Counted from the stretch's first letter, positions 41,942 through 55,423 are shown. The stretch is 64,000 bases of DNA from Lobosporangium transversale (GCF_002105155.1 NW_019029041.1:1-64000); one strand, 5' to 3'. Numbers and translations: made by a program. The notes: generated by a model not told the origin, from the sequence alone.

Positions 41942-44900
41942 TTACAAGTAATTCAAATCCTGGAGAGTCTTCCTCTTTTCAGGCGAGATGCTGTTCCAGA
42001 TATTAGAGGTAGTGTTTGAATCCAATGTTCCTAACGCAGCCTTGAGTGTATGAACCATACGAGTAGCAATAGGTTCGGGAATAATACCAGCCACAAGAGC
42101 TTCCACCATCACTGTCACCAGGTGAGGCATGTTAATGTTATTGAGTCCAAGAACAGAGGGGTGTCGACTATGGAAAGAAAGGAGTAAATAATAATAATGA
42201 AATGTTAGTTTAGTCATAAAGGCATGTGAATATATCTCTTTTCTGAATATCAACACTTACGCATCCATAAGATCCAAAAGATAAGTATATGTTGTTGGTG
42301 CCTCCTCCTCGTCATTCAAAAGAGGAAGCGACTGAACCCATGAGGGCAGGACCGTGTTAACATCAAACTTTGAGCTGTTGAATTTACAGATCTTGGTGAC
42401 TGCAGAGATGGCGTTTTCCGTCACATATACATTCTCAGTTTCTCTCGCTTGAGGTGCATTAATCACTTGGAAAAGTGGAGTTAAAGCAGCACTGCACACT
42501 TCTGCATAGTCAGGTCCACCAAACTGTCCACACAATCCCATGCCGTAGCAAGCAGCCTGACGAACATCGCCCGCAGGATCAACTACAGACTCGAGCATCT
42601 TGGGCAAGTAGTTCACCATAATTGGCCATGAATTGGGTCCTGTAAACTCGATCAGGTCATCGAGGACACAAATGGCCCATTGACGCGAGGAAGAGTGAGA
42701 GTCAGCAAGGAAGGTAGTAATGACGGGCTCCAAAGACTTGAACATGGGCAAGTATGCAGTTCCATGTGTCTTCATGATACTGTGGATAGTACGCGACATT
42801 TCTCCCAAAACAGCTTCCTCATTCATCTCCTCCTCCTGAATGTCCTCTTCATCTTCAGCCTCAAAATCTGCGCTGGAACGAGCTTCTTCACGATGCTTCA
42901 GGCGAGCGTAGAACTCCTTCAGTTGAGCTTCAGTGGCACGCGTAAATTCCTCGAGCAACTGTGGGCTCAGACTAGGGCCGTTCATAAAGTCGAGGGACTC
43001 ATAAAATGACACGTACAACTGGAGCAAGAAGGCGGGATCAGCTTCTGTGGCCATGACCTCCAAAATCTTGGAGCAAATTCCATGCCAGAGATTGATCACA
43101 TACTCGTCTCCAAGCTCAGATTGCTTTGCGCAAGAGATCAACTGCGGGAGTGTAGCAGCTGCAGCATGTCGAACACCATCGTGGAAGTAGAATTTGAGAA
43201 GAGGCAGGACAATGTCACGAACCCTCTCAATATAAGGACGGAAACCAGATCCAAGCTCACGTGCGTAGCAGATCAACATTTCAACAGCAGTGCACTTCTC
43301 CTCCAAAACTGTAGTCTTGATTCCAATTTGTTGACCATCTACCCCAACAAACTCCCAGCCATCCTCTGCAGAGTACTTCGATTCAATATCGTCCTCAGGG
43401 TCCAGAACTGCAAAATCTGGCTTAAGTTGAGCACTAGCCAGAAGAGGAGGCATGACAATGTCCAAGTATGGGACAAAATCGCGTCCAAGTACTTTACAAA
43501 TACGAGCCCAAGCAGCCAAGAGATAAGAAACCTGAGGATCATCTGCTTCAGTTACACTGGTCTGGGTTTGAACCAAGAGCTTAATAAACTCTTGTGCATG
43601 GGGAGCAAAGACCTCCTTACCGACCGCCAGCGCGATCAAACTAGCGCACTCCATGGCCTTTCCACGCAAAAGTCTGTACTCTTTGTTGGTGGCCTGTCGG
43701 AGAACGTTGATCAAGAGAGGCATAATGGCGCTGTAATACTTTACAAAGCGATCCTCAGCGCTGTCTGCAACTGTTGCAATAGTGGTGATGGCCTGCTCTT
43801 GGACATAGGTCGTTCCAGTGTTAAGAAGCGACAAAAGGCGCTCGAAGATGGCATCCAGATAAGGTTCCAGAGTACCTTTCTCTACTGCTTCACAGAAATT
43901 GACCAAAGCAGCGGCGGCATGAGCACGAACACGAGGGAAAGGAGCATCGTCCATAACAGGGATAAGGTTGGTCAAAACGACGGCGTGATGGTTTTTCTGC
44001 ATAGGGCCGGCAAAGTCTGTGGACATTTGACCAATGGCATTACAGGCTGCATAACGAACGCGAGGGTGAGGGTCCCGCAAAAAGGGTAGTACCATGTTGA
44101 TGATTTTTCCAAGCTCAGCCTCCATGATGCGGACACAACCTTCGCCAATGGCAGAAACAGCAAAGAGGGCAGCATGACGAGCCTTCCAGTTCTCGTTCGC
44201 AAGCATCTGAGGAATGTAGACAAATGAAACAGGCAGCATAGCCTTGCCTCCCAAAGCGCGGGCCAAGCGGTCCATGGCATGTTCTCCAATGACATAATTT
44301 TCATCATTATCGCCCTCATCCAAATCATCAGTAGTATACCAATCTTCATCTTCCTCCAACTCGGTCATCATCTCCAAAGCGACTGGGACGATGGTAGTAG
44401 TATAATCTGGAACCTTGCGAACCATACCGGGAGCACACTCGGCCAGAGTGAGCAACAGCTCCAAAGCCGACTGCCTAGTGCGATCCTCGAACTCCTTCTT
44501 CTTTACAATCCCGATCATGAAAGGAAGGACGTCAGCAATGACATGACGGAAAAGACGAGAGGAATTCTCCGCCAACTCAATCATGACGACTAAGCCGTCG
44601 ATCAGCGACGCTTCATCTCCTGTAGTGACAAGAGCGTTGAGAACTTCAAGCAATTGAGGCATCAATGAGGCCATCATGGTGCGAGTGGAATTATTGGTAT
44701 CCAGCATGAAGGAAATTGCAGCCTTGACAGCAGCAAGGCGAACCTATAAAGCCAAAACAGAAACATACACAGAGCTTCTTTAATTAACAAAGCTTCATGG
44801 ATAGAATTCCAAAGTCTAGACATGAGAAAGCAATCTTTTCTATTATTTTTACTCCTTTACCTGAAGGTTCTCGTCGCGTAAACTGTTTGCAAAAACAGAC

Positions 44901-45163
44901 TTGAGGATATCAACATGTTGTCCAGAAATCAAATTGGGGACAGAGGTAAAAATGCGGAAAGCTGACTCTCGGTGTTCTGGGGAAGGCGATTTTGTGCATT
45001 CAAACAGTGCAGGGAGGAGCTCAGGCCAAGGCTCTAATAAACCAAATGACAAAGATATGAATACGTCAGGTTAATGGCTCTTTTTTTTTTCTTTTTTTTT
45101 TTTTTTTTTTGTTAACCACATTATGCTGAATATCTTGCATGAGGCTGGGGCTCATGTTCATGC

Positions 45164-45197
<34 letters not shown>

Positions 45198-45866
45198 CAT
45201 ACGGCCTTTCAAACTGGAGGCACGAGCCATTTCTGCAATTGTATCGCAGATTTTGTTACGGACAGACTTGTTAGATTCTTGTGAAAGACCTTCCAAGAAA
45301 TGGGTCTTCATAGCCTGTCGAGTCTGCTCCTGCGTAACATCCCAGAGTGTAACTTCTTCGGCTTCGGGATCCTGGTTGGGGATACCCTTGAATGCAACTC
45401 GGCGAGTCAAGACAGCAGCAAAAGAACGGAGCTAAATGTCGCATTGATAATAAAAAGAATAAAAAAGATATACAAAAGAAAGAAAAAAAGTACAAGAGGA
45501 AATTCAATCCGAATCCAGTCATTGTCAATTTAAGATTTGTTGGGTCCGATCAATGCAACAGAAACATTCCAGGAACAAAAAAAAAATATAAAAATATAAA
45601 AAAGGAAGGAAGGATCAGCCCATCTGAGAAACAAATGCTAAAATACTGAATTCATTTAATTGAAAAGTAAGAAGTACACATACATCAGCCTCCTCACTGT
45701 GACGGGAGAGGTAAGCGAATCCAGAGAGAAGAGCATCAGGACTCTTGACCATCCATTCATTGTTTAGTTGTTCTTCTGCGGCTGAGCGGACAGCATTGTC
45801 ATTTGAGACGAGGTTTGCCAAGACCTGCACCAATTGCTGCAAGACATCTTGAGGAACGTTCGACAT
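41942..45866 (-). CDS. IPO5: Importin-5 / karyopherin beta-3 (Kap121/Pse1)
   Basis: Minus-strand exons 45866-45684, 45431-45203, 45033-44861, 44743-42261 and 42167-41942 give 1097 residues, the usual length for importin-5. This nuclear transport receptor carries ribosomal proteins, histones and other cargo through nuclear pores in a RanGTP-controlled cycle. The protein is a HEAT-repeat superhelix. The importin N-terminal repeat (AVRSAAEEQLNNEW), PWPELLPALFECT, the acidic LEEDEDWYTTDDLDEGDNDE segment with NYVIGEHAMDRLARALGGK, and HEAT helices such as HPRVRYAACNAIGQMSTDF and FPRVRAHAAAALVNFCE are all present. The C-terminal HEAT block ends PEKRKTLQDLNYL. Intron 2 carries both a 31-nt and a 19-nt homopolymer of opposite type. 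Confidence 0.95.
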
Positions 45867-46799
45867 TGGTTGGACAAGGATTATTATAAAAGATGAATGA
45901 TGAACAGAACAATGCGTAATATGTATTTAAAAAATAAACAAACAAAAAAAAAGTGCTGATTAAATTACAATGATTGGAATGCAGAAAAATAGAGTGAACG
46001 TGAGATAGAGAAATAGAGGAGAGAGAGAGACAGAGAAAAAGAAGGGAAAAAATGCTGGGCAGTATGAAGAGGAGTAGAGTAAACCAGAAGAGTGAAGAGT
46101 AGAAAGAAAAAAAAGGTGGCAAACAGGACCAGAAAAAGGAGAGCGTCTGTATCCCGGCGCTTTTTAACGCACGTTGCACATGGGTAGAAAAAAAAAGTTT
46201 TGTTTGTGTTCAGTACAGGAGTAACCCTTAAACAAACGTTGTTTCTTTTTTTTTTTTCAAATAAACATTAAAAGCAGTCTTTCATTTCTTCAGATGCAGG
46301 TGATCACGTGCACAGTTTAACAATCATATAAATATATCATGTCAATTAGAACAGTCAATTCACTCCGTTACTCAAGACATGACATGTGGCTATAAAGAAT
46401 ACTCAAAGGAGAACCATTTGATCGCTGGGACTGATCGTCCGCACCCCATTGACCCAATTAAAATACACTTTTATCTTATAGAACACCTACCGTTTCTCTT
46501 CACATATGCAGTTGAAATGAACGAACACGAAGAAAAATAGACTTTATGTAGACAGAAGATCCAACCAATCAGGTGTTGAGACGCCTCTTTCTCTTGTTTC
46601 TCTTTTTCTCACACAGGCTCATTCATGTGCAACTCTTGAACTCAATTCATCTAATCTCTTTCGCACACACGCACGCTCAAATATTCATATTTTAATATTA
46701 TCTTTTTATATATACATCTTTTTTTTTCCTTTTTTCATCTCTTTCTCTTTCTTTTTCTTCTTCATTGTACATTCATCTCCCACTCATCCTACAGTCACC
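45867..46799. promoter_or_regulatory. Divergent promoter region, importin-5 / TRAP-alpha
   Basis: This 933-bp region separates divergent genes. It is purine-rich on the plus strand near importin-5 (about 45990-46140) and pyrimidine-rich near TRAP-alpha (about 46570-46790). So each gene has a CT-rich leader on its own sense strand. A palindromic CACGTG (46305-46310) could bind a bHLH factor; this is inference only. Confidence 0.45.
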
Positions 46800-48261
46800 A
46801 TGTTCAACCTCAAGACTACACTCAAGGCTCTTGTCTACAGTGCTCTCGTTCTCGCCTCAGGTATTAACGCTTTGTCTGGCTTCATAATTTGCAACACCAA
46901 GGACATTTCAATATAAGGGCTACTACTGGACTTTATGATACCAGAAAATAAGGAAATGCAGAAAGAAAGAAAGAAAAAGAAAAAAAAAAGAATGAAAGAA
47001 AAGAAGAAAAAGAAAAGAATAGGATGGAAAAAATGGAATGGAATGGAATAAAATGAAATGAAATGGATAAAGATTCAGAGTGATTGATGGCCAATCATAA
47101 CAAACACAATCCCATCAACTCCTCAATTGTACTCGCTCACTTTCAAGTATCTTCCACCCTGTGCTTATGGTCAAAAGAATGGAATAAGGTGCCTATGTTC
47201 CGCACTATGCTAAGCAAAATGGAATATCCAGCTCAAGAATACTGATCGATTTTTTGTTAATACTCTTCCATATCATAGTATCTGCTGTACCTGTGTCTGA
47301 CCATCCTAGTGTCTCTGTCTCTGCTGAATTCCCTAATGCCATCGAGGGCTGTAAGTTTTTTTTGTTTTCTTTTATCCCTTTTTTTTCTATGATGAAGAAT
47401 GATGTTTTATTTTTGCAAATAATAAAAAAGTGTGCACCCATAAATATGGTTTTCCATGACAAATGTTGATCTCATTTGTCTCTTTTTTTTCTTGCAGTAA
47501 CTCCCTCTATCATCTCTGGAGAGGCCAACAAACTCAAAGTTACCTTCCGTAACTCGGGCAAAACTGATTTGAAAGTTAATTTAATCACCGGTACCATCGC
47601 TGAGCCCGATGACTTTAACAACGTCATTCGCAACGTATGTCTTTTTTTTTTTCATTTCCTGGTTTCTATCTATCTTTTTTCGGTTAATTTTAAACAAATC
47701 AATGGAAAACACTGATTCCCCTTCTACCTTTTTTCTTCGTGAAATAGTTAACCTCGTACAGATACAGCACTGTTCTCAAATCTGATGCTACTCTGATCTT
47801 ACCTTATACTATCAAGGTTGATCATGCCTCTCGCGAAGTTGGCTTGACCTTGGTCGCCGATATCATCGACTCTACCAAGAACCACTTCCCTGTAGTTGTC
47901 TACAATAGCACCGTCACCTTCTCAGAGCCTATGCAGTCTTGGATCGATATTCAATTGTATGTTGATACAACTTCTACCTTAATGATGCTATTTATAATGC
48001 TTGTACAAAAATACATTATATTAACTCTTTTATATATATTTATATAGGATCTTCTTGTACATTTTGATTGCTGGAATCTTCGGTGGTGTTGGTATGTTCA
48101 TCAAGGGCACATTGTCTCCCGAAGCCAAGAAGCCTGCCAAGAAGACTCCTGCCATGACTCCTGAGGAACGTGAGGCGGCTCTTGAGAAGATGAAGGTCTT
48201 GGATGAGGACTGGATCCCTGAGCACCACAAGAAATCTCCTCGCGTCACAAAGCGTCGCTAA
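46800..48261 (+). CDS. SSR1: Translocon-associated protein subunit alpha (TRAP-alpha/SSR1)
   Basis: Exons 46800-46860, 47279-47350, 47498-47634, 47748-47956 and 48048-48261 give 230 residues. TRAP-alpha is an ER membrane protein next to the Sec61 translocon. The sequence shows a signal peptide (MFNLKTTLKALVYSALVLAS then VSAVPVS). A luminal beta-rich domain (GEANKLKVTFRNSGKTDLKV, LTSYRYSTVL, IDSTKNHFPVVVYNSTVTF) follows, with one transmembrane helix, LIFLYILIAGIFGGVGMFI. The basic cytosolic tail (KKPAKKTPAMTPEEREAAL) contains DEDWIPEHH and ends RVTKRR. The acidic luminal N-terminus of the animal protein is missing or short, as in fungal Irc22-like homologues. Intron 1 is long (418 bp) and purine-rich. 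Confidence 0.85.
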
Positions 48262-48491
48262 AAAACTTTATAGTTTATTCTTGTAGTGGTAGTCTGCTGT
48301 CATGGCATTTTTTTATTTTCTTTCTTTCCGTTAACTGCTGTGTAACATAATACATTTAGAAAAAAAAAAATTCAAAAGGAAATTGGATCGTGGATATAGA
48401 TTACAGGAAAAAAGTGTTACAATAATTGAAAGGAATTTTGAACCATTGATCTGTGCTTTTATTCAATTGCTTGATACTTCTGCACTAGAGT

Positions 48492-51248
48492 TTATTTCGG
48501 TGTAGGAGGTAGCAGCCGTCGTCTAGAGTCGCCAAAGCGTCTGGAACGTGATGGTGTGGCAAGCACAGTGACTGGACGTCTAGGTGTCGTCAACGAGTAG
48601 GTTCCAGGATCACCACGATATAGCTTTCTATTAAAGTAGGTGCAGGGTTACGTGGTTGGCTTATTTTCACTCTATACCTGAGAACTACGCCTCTATATCC
48701 GTGAATGGCAATAGACCTACCGGTTATTCTTCGGGAGTCTGTACATGATCATCTTGACTTGTCTTTTGGTCGTTGCTTCTGGCCCTTCTTGCTGGATTAC
48801 GGCTTCTAATCCCTGTTCTTGCAACAACATTTTTTGGTCTGCGTGACCCTCAACCTCGCTTTGGGCGTCAGAATCAACTATAGGCCCTGTCGCGTCAATA
48901 CTTCCTGATACTAGATCTTTTTCAGTTGTTTCGGAAGGCGCGCAGTGTCGCTTGATTCTGAAGGGAAAAGATGTGGCCGGTTGAGCTTTGCGGCAGCGCT
49001 TCTCGAGTGATTGTGGCCTTGGTAATTTTGAGGCCTTCAAGGATGGAGTTGATGGAGGAGGTATCGATCGCTCTACTACTATACGACAGCTCTTATTTGT
49101 TTCTCCACAAGCACCATCCTCCACATCCTTTGCTTTACCGGACTTTGAAGCTGGGGATGAAGTGGGGGATATTAACGAGGAACCATTCACCATGAGAATC
49201 GGAAGTTTGGAACTAGCCTCAGTATGACGCCGAGGCCGGGGAATACGTGATCCATCCAACGAAGTTTGAGACATATGCGAAAGAAACTGCTTTGGCGGTA
49301 TTGATGCCAGGTACTGCGCTGTGAGATGAGTACGCCCTCCCATCATTGAATTAATATGTTTATTTGAACGTTTACGGGCACTGTTATTAGTTGTCTTGAA
49401 GCTATTCATCCTATTCAAACCACTGTCATGGATAGGCGAAGTCTCGTTGTCGGCTTGTATGTCGCTGTCTGTATGATTGTTTCCATTGTTGTCCCAATTT
49501 TCAGTATCGCTAATCATATTCTTATCATTAGTCTTCGCGATGTCGCTCACTTCATGAGCAAATGTACCTTCAGTATATGACTTTAACCCTACAACTTTTT
49601 CTGGCGATGCCTTCTGAATTGGCTCTGCTGTTATACTCCGCATAGGTTTGTTGATAAGATCGCGTCTGTATGGACTGATCTTGGCATGTCTTGTTGAAAG
49701 AGATGTCCGCATCGCTGAGTTAGGCTTTTGATTTCGCACTATCGATTCCAGGCTGCGTTGGACCTGTTGTGGAGTACTTGACCTATTGTGGCTTCCCGGC
49801 AACTCACGGGATATTCGGGTAGGTGATGCTAATTCGCTTGACCCTTGCAGCGATTGATACATATCAGAGACGCCCCGTTCATTAATTGAAGGCAACCTGT
49901 TCACTTCAATTGGACAGCATTCCGCCTGTAAAGTACATGGTTTGCTGCGTTAACATTGTATCAAATCGTTCAAGTCATGAATCGAAGGTTCGCAATTTAC
50001 AAACTATTATGACCATACGCCTACCGATGCTCTTTCATACGATACTGGCCTACGGTTTTGCTCATGTGTGTTCACATCAGCACTGTTACCGTTATTGTGA
50101 ACTACGTCTTCAGATGACGCGTGTGCAATTCCATTTTGACTGTGCTCTACCTGATGTTGAGGCTGTATGGTGTCTCTTTCAGCTGAACAGGAGGGGGAGA
50201 AGAGAGACAAAGGTAGGTCCACAAACAACGGGTCAGAGAGGGGCTCATTATCCAACAATACCGTCCGTTTGGTCGGCAGATGCGAAGGATCCATCGCTTG
50301 GCCTGAATTACACGCAAGTTTTTGTTGCAACGGTTGAAATAAATGCTCGGCTGGTGTGTCTTTACCATAACATGTTTTTACTTGACGTATTTGTTGATTC
50401 TGCTGCTGTAACAAGTAGAGTACTTCCTGATAGAGATGTGCTGTTGAGTGAAAGCTGCTCGTGATGGAGTGTAGAATCTGGTGCTCAAGCTAATTCCATA
50501 AAAATTTAATTTAAAAATAAGCTTTGATATTTAACGTATATCGATCAGTAGCGCCAGTTACCTCAAATATATTCTGAATCTGGTGCAATTTTGACGGGAT
50601 ATCATATTGTGAAAGTAAAGATGTGCTTTCAGAGGAAGAGCTTGCTTGCTTTTCAGCATGTGAATGTTTCGGCTCCGTATGGCAACGCTGGTCATCAGAT
50701 ATCTCGCTATCCATCCTAGGTAAAGTCACCATATTTTTCCACGGCGATATTCGCTCTTTTTGTGATTTTTGACACCCTGTCGAGACTGTTGATACTTTGT
50801 GCAAATCCTGCACGGTCCCCAGTTGCCGTCCCATCTCCCGAAGTGCAACCCTTAGCTCCAAATTTTCACTCTCCAGCTGTGAGAGTTTATTTTCAGTATC
50901 CCGGATCTGAACAGATTTGAGAGTACATAATCGAATTATCTCCAGATTTTGACGAAGGTGTCGTTGATGTTCACTGTCGCAAGTGTTACACGTGTTAGAT
51001 AAATGCGATTGAGGGTTTTGGCCAGTACAAGGCACAAGAGGCATACGAGATAAGGAGGCTTGTAGGTTTGCGGGTAGTGTAGCATTAAAGGAGGGTAGTT
51101 GACGTGGAATTGGTGTCAAGGAGGGGTTATCTCGTGAAAAGGGTTTCATAGTAAGGAAGGCCAACGGGATAAGACATAGAAGAAAGGATAACGAAAAACA
51201 AAAAGCAGTAGTGCTATTTCTAGACTTTACAAGGAAACGCAACGCCAT
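48492..51248 (-). CDS. Shugoshin-like protein (tentative)
   Basis: Minus-strand exons 51248-50562, 50489-50025, 49925-48721 and 48627-48492 give 830 residues. If translation starts at the internal Met at 51149 (MKPFSRDN), it is about 797. The main clue is a coiled coil at about residues 97-145, LRQNLEIIRLCTLKSVQIR followed by ENKLSQLESENLELR. It fits the shugoshin N-terminal motif (QN.EI...N...IR..E....L..EN..LR) that recruits PP2A to centromeric cohesin. The rest is Ser/Thr-rich and disordered. The C-terminal 45 residues are basic (TPRRPVTVLATPSRSRRFGDSRRR), where shugoshins have their histone-binding box, but a clear box is not visible. The hydrophobic leader before the internal Met argues for the later start. 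Confidence 0.45.
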
Positions 51249-51324
51249 TAAAACTTAATAACAAAGAATTAAAGAATACATATCGTCTTTTATTACACTT
51301 TAGAATAAAGCCCATTTTCCCAAT

Positions 51325-52617
51325 CTAGCCAAGGACAGCATCAAAGGCCTCAGCAGCATGATTTGAGTGCATTTGAGGTGCTTCGTCCTCATCCTGTAGG
51401 GTTTCATCCGCTGCCTCTTCCTCCTCCTCATCGTCAATGTCCGGTAATGGAAAGTTGAGTATAGCTGCGACCCCAGTGAGCTGATTAAGATCTATATAAT
51501 AAAAGCAAAAAAAAAAACCAAGCTGCATTCAGTATGGTATAGAACCCGCATAGACGTCAAGTGTAAGAAGCCATATCCCGATTAAGCACTCACTCTCCCC
51601 TGAAACATGTAAACTTGAAAACACAAAGACTTTGGCGCCAGTAGCACGTGCCTCTTCCACAAGGGCAATGTACTTTCGTCTCTTGGCAACATCAGCTGCT
51701 CTGAACAACTCATCTGTAACCAAAAGTGTACCAATAGCCCCGCGCTCCGCTGCTTTTGAAACGTCTTTAAACCCATAAAACGCCCTATCCGGGTCATTGT
51801 TCATCATCTCATAAAATTGGTCTAACGCCTGAACCTCTTGAGCAGCCTTAGTATCCGCGAGTTTGTTTTTAATCGAGGGATCATTCATGACTTCCTGTAG
51901 TGCCTGCTTATGTCCAGTAGATGTGTGAACCATAATAAACTTTGGACGGTTCTGCAAAATGGTCTTGTTGTCCGTCCTCTATTGATTTTTTGTTGCCCAA
52001 ATTGAACACAATGCTTAGATCTTTTGTCCTGCGTAAGCTATTGCAGCATTTTCGTTATCAGCTTACGTAATTAGGATAAAAAAAATAAAAAATAAAACCG
52101 TACAACTGCCTCTGCAAAGATATATTCGTAAAGTTGTTCCCGGACAAATCCTGGACTTCCCAAAATAACACATTTGACGATCTCAAAGTCAATGTGTCGA
52201 AGAATGGCTTGGTATATTTGCTCAAAGAAGCGTTTCATCCCCTAATTGGCCAATGACAGGAGAAGCAAAGGATTAGATGCTTGTACAAATATAAGATTAT
52301 GAATGATCAATAATAGCTTCCAAGGATTTTTTTGTCATCTTTGTTTGTCACGGTCCCCTAACCTTTTCATAATTTGCAACTGACCCTCTACGTTTCCTGG
52401 GAACAGGGCAGTCAATATGCTGGCGGATGAGTGTCATGCTTGAGGTCAATAGGCAAACATTTGCTAAGCCTTCTTGGCATATTACTGCGGCAACATCAGC
52501 TTTCTTAGTGACATCACATCCTTCTTGAACTCTCTCTAGTGCAATGACGTCCCATTCTGGTTTGATCAGAGTGAAGCTGCGGTTCATCTCCAAATCAATG
52601 GTATGAAAAGTTCCCAG

Positions 52618-52656
<39 letters not shown>

Positions 52657-53138
52657 TATGAGCTTTCATTGAAGTAAATCTAATGAGAGTGAAGTCTTCT
52701 TTGCTTTCTATACTTTTCTATAGGTCTAGAGGTAGAGGACACATACATACCTTGACATATGGGTTTTCAACGATAACACGACCACTTATCCGCAGTACTC
52801 CAACTTGGGTATCAAAATCAACATTATCAACCGAGATGCTGAGAGTAAGCTTTACCCTTTGACTATCGACAGACCCCGTTGAGCTTTCAGATTGGATTCG
52901 CCTTGAATATTGAAAAAAAAAAAAAAAAAAAAAAAAAGCATTGTGCTATATCAGCAGCTAGCCTAGAAGTGAGCAAGAGTTCTACTGGAAGAATTTTAAT
53001 TTACCGAATAGTGACCGCTCGGAGCTGATCGTCCTTTTGAATGAGGTTATAGACATGCCACATGTCCTCGAAATCTTCCGGGACAAGAGTGACATATCCT
53101 GACTTGTCTTTCTCGATGTGTTGTTTTACGAGTTTCAT
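51325..53138 (-). CDS. PELO: Pelota/Dom34 mRNA surveillance factor
   Basis: Minus-strand exons 53138-53005, 52901-52751, 52617-52363, 52241-52104, 51951-51594 and 51491-51325 give 400 residues. Pelota/Dom34 acts with Hbs1 to split stalled ribosomes in no-go and non-stop decay. Three eRF1-like domains are visible: [20 protein letters not shown] with [10 protein letters not shown]; then [20 protein letters not shown] with [20 protein letters not shown]; and the third with [56 protein letters not shown]. As expected for Pelota, there is no GGQ motif. The C-terminus is acidic ([18 protein letters not shown]). Two introns carry long homopolymers (T33 before an AAG acceptor on the coding strand, and T25). 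Confidence 0.95.
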
Positions 53139-53464
53139 ACTTTTAAGCCTTTTATGATATTGTATTTGAAATAAAGAAAAAAGGTTTTGCCTCAGCAACC
53201 ATGTTAAATGTGCGAATTGTGCCATATCCACAAGGCAGTCACGAACCTCTGACGTCCGTCGGTCATACAGAGTTTTGCATCTCTTGTGAGGAAATCGATC
53301 GATCAAAATTTCCTTCAGTCAATGAACAAGGAAGAGTAAGCGCTGATTCTCAACTCATATATTACGTTCATTACATATGCTGCATCATTTAATATATTTT
53401 GCTCCTAACCACCCATCCTCGTGTTTTGGGGTTAATATTTGCTGATATCAACCCTAGTTCGGAG
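53139..53464. promoter_or_regulatory. Shared divergent promoter, PELO / RNPS1
   Basis: Only 326 bp separate the two start codons, so both genes must draw on overlapping promoter DNA. No clear TATA box was identified. Confidence 0.45.
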
Positions 53465-55345
53465 ATGCCTTCTCGCAGTCCTAGTCCAACACCTGATGTT
53501 CAGGCTGCTACGTCGGGAGGTGATGCTGTAGCTAACCTCAACAACAGCGACAAGAAAAAGGATCAGACAAAGAGCGACAATGACGCCGACATAAAGAGCA
53601 CTCGATCTCAATCGCATCCAAGGTCTCGCTCGCGTTCGCGTTCACGTTCGCAATCAGGTCCTCGCTCTGGCTCCCCTTCACACCCGCGCTCTCGATCGCG
53701 CACTCGGTCGCAGTCTCAGACACGCTCGCGTTCACGCTCCTTAACCCCTCGTTCTAGATCACGTTCTCGAGCTCGCTCTTATTCCAGATCACCTTCACCC
53801 AAAGCAGCTGATGATAATCCACGATCTCGTAGTCGCTCTCGAGGGAGATCCTTAGGCAGGACAGCTAGATCACGTTCGCGCTCTCTTAGCCATTCTCGCT
53901 CGTCCAACCAGTCGCCGCCTCGCAAACAGCTACGTCGTAATTCGAGATCGAGATCAAGGTCACCTAGCGACAACCTCAAATTAGCTTCAACAGTCAAGGT
54001 TGGAAATTTAACCAAAAATGTGACGGAAGCCCATGTCATGGAGATATTTGGTGATTATGGAAAAATCAAATCGATCTACTTCCCGATCAATCCTCGCTGT
54101 AAGCCTTTTTTTCCATTATTTTGCTACATGCCCCTCGATGACTTTTTCTAATTGATTTTAGAGTGAGTTTGTGATTGCTTGCTAAAGCTAATGCCTCGTT
54201 CTCTGGACTTCTTCTTTACTTCTAGTCCGTTTCAACATGGGATATGCAGAGATTGAATATGAGACTCGTGAGGAAGCTCAATTAGCATTGGAAGGATGGA
54301 ACGGCGGACAACTTGATGGAGAAATTATTGAGGTTGTGTTTGCAACAAAGTCTACTAGACCACCACCACCATCACAGCCATCGTTACCACCAGTGAATGA
54401 TAAGCGAATGCGCTCAAGAGCCGCGCTTTCACCACCGCGCCGGGGCGGTCGCCATCGCAGTCCTATACCTATAGCACCGAGCCGCCGTCGAATGGAAGGT
54501 AAAGATTGTGTTAAGGATCATGGTGGAGAAGACCACAACAATCACCGCTGTGTTTAACTCGATATTGTTTTCTTCTCTTCAATCACCTTTTTTTTTTTTT
54601 TTTTTTGAATAACAAAATAGATCACTATTCGCCTCCACGTCGGGGCAATTTTGACTCAATTCCTCCAGGTCGACGTGATTATTATTCTCCTCCACCAGCG
54701 CGCCGTGGCAGGAATTATTCACCACCACCTTCATCAGGAGGGCGTCGCGGCTACAATATGAATAGTTATTCGCCGCCACCGCCTCGTCGCGTCAAAGGAC
54801 CGAATGCAGCACCTTTGGGGTCACGGATGTCTGCAAGAGGACGCTCACCTCTCCCTATTCGTGGTGGCGGTGGTCGGGGAATGAGGGAGAGATCATATAG
54901 TCGTTCCATTTCGAGATCACCTGTTGGACGAGGAAGGAAGAGATCGCGTTCATATAGTTCATATGGATCTAGAAGTCGCAGTAGGACACCACCTCGTGGT
55001 CGAGGTGGTATTGGAAGACGCTACAGTCGCAGTCGCAGCCGTAGCCGTAGCCGTACCAGGAGCCGATCACCGCTGCCAAGGAGAGGCAGGAATATAAGCC
55101 GAGGAAGAAGTAGAAGTAGAGGCCGCGGTCAGTACGCTGATAAGGGTGGAGCAAGACGATCATGGTCACGTAGTCTTTCGCGATCCAGATCGAGATCTAG
55201 AAGTTTAAACAGAGGCTTGTCAAGGAGCCGCTCTCTTAGTAGAAGCAGGAGCAGAAGTAGAAGTAGAAGTCCATATTCAGATCGTGGAGGTCGTCGTGGT
55301 CGATCTCTGAGCCGCTCAATTTCACCGCCAAGACGCCGCAGATAA
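53465..55345 (+). CDS. RNPS1: RNPS1-like SR-related RRM protein
   Basis: Exons 53465-54098, 54226-54498 and 54621-55345 give 543 residues. RNPS1 is an exon-junction complex and ASAP/PSAP component that links splicing to mRNA surveillance. A long RS domain precedes one RRM (about residues 176-250). RNP2-like VKVGNLTKNVTEAHVMEIF is followed by GDYGKIKSIYFP and RNP1-like NMGYAEIEYETREEAQLAL. GGQLDGEIIEV comes last, closely matching RNPS1 (LTRNVTKDHIMEIF, GGQIDGQEI). The intron interrupts the RRM between its beta strands. The C-terminus holds YSPPP-type repeats (ARRGRNYSPPPS, SYSPPPPRR) and a second RS/RG domain. Dikarya Srp-type SR proteins are alternatives, but the RRM is RNPS1-like. Confidence 0.85.
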
Positions 55346-55392
55346 TTATGCGGATATTGAATAAACCAACTATTGACACCAATATGCCAATA

Positions 55393-55423
<31 letters not shown>

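Noticed and set aside
43082-44089. 335-codon plus-strand frame
   Set aside because: It is antisense to the strongly supported importin-5 exon and has no domain.
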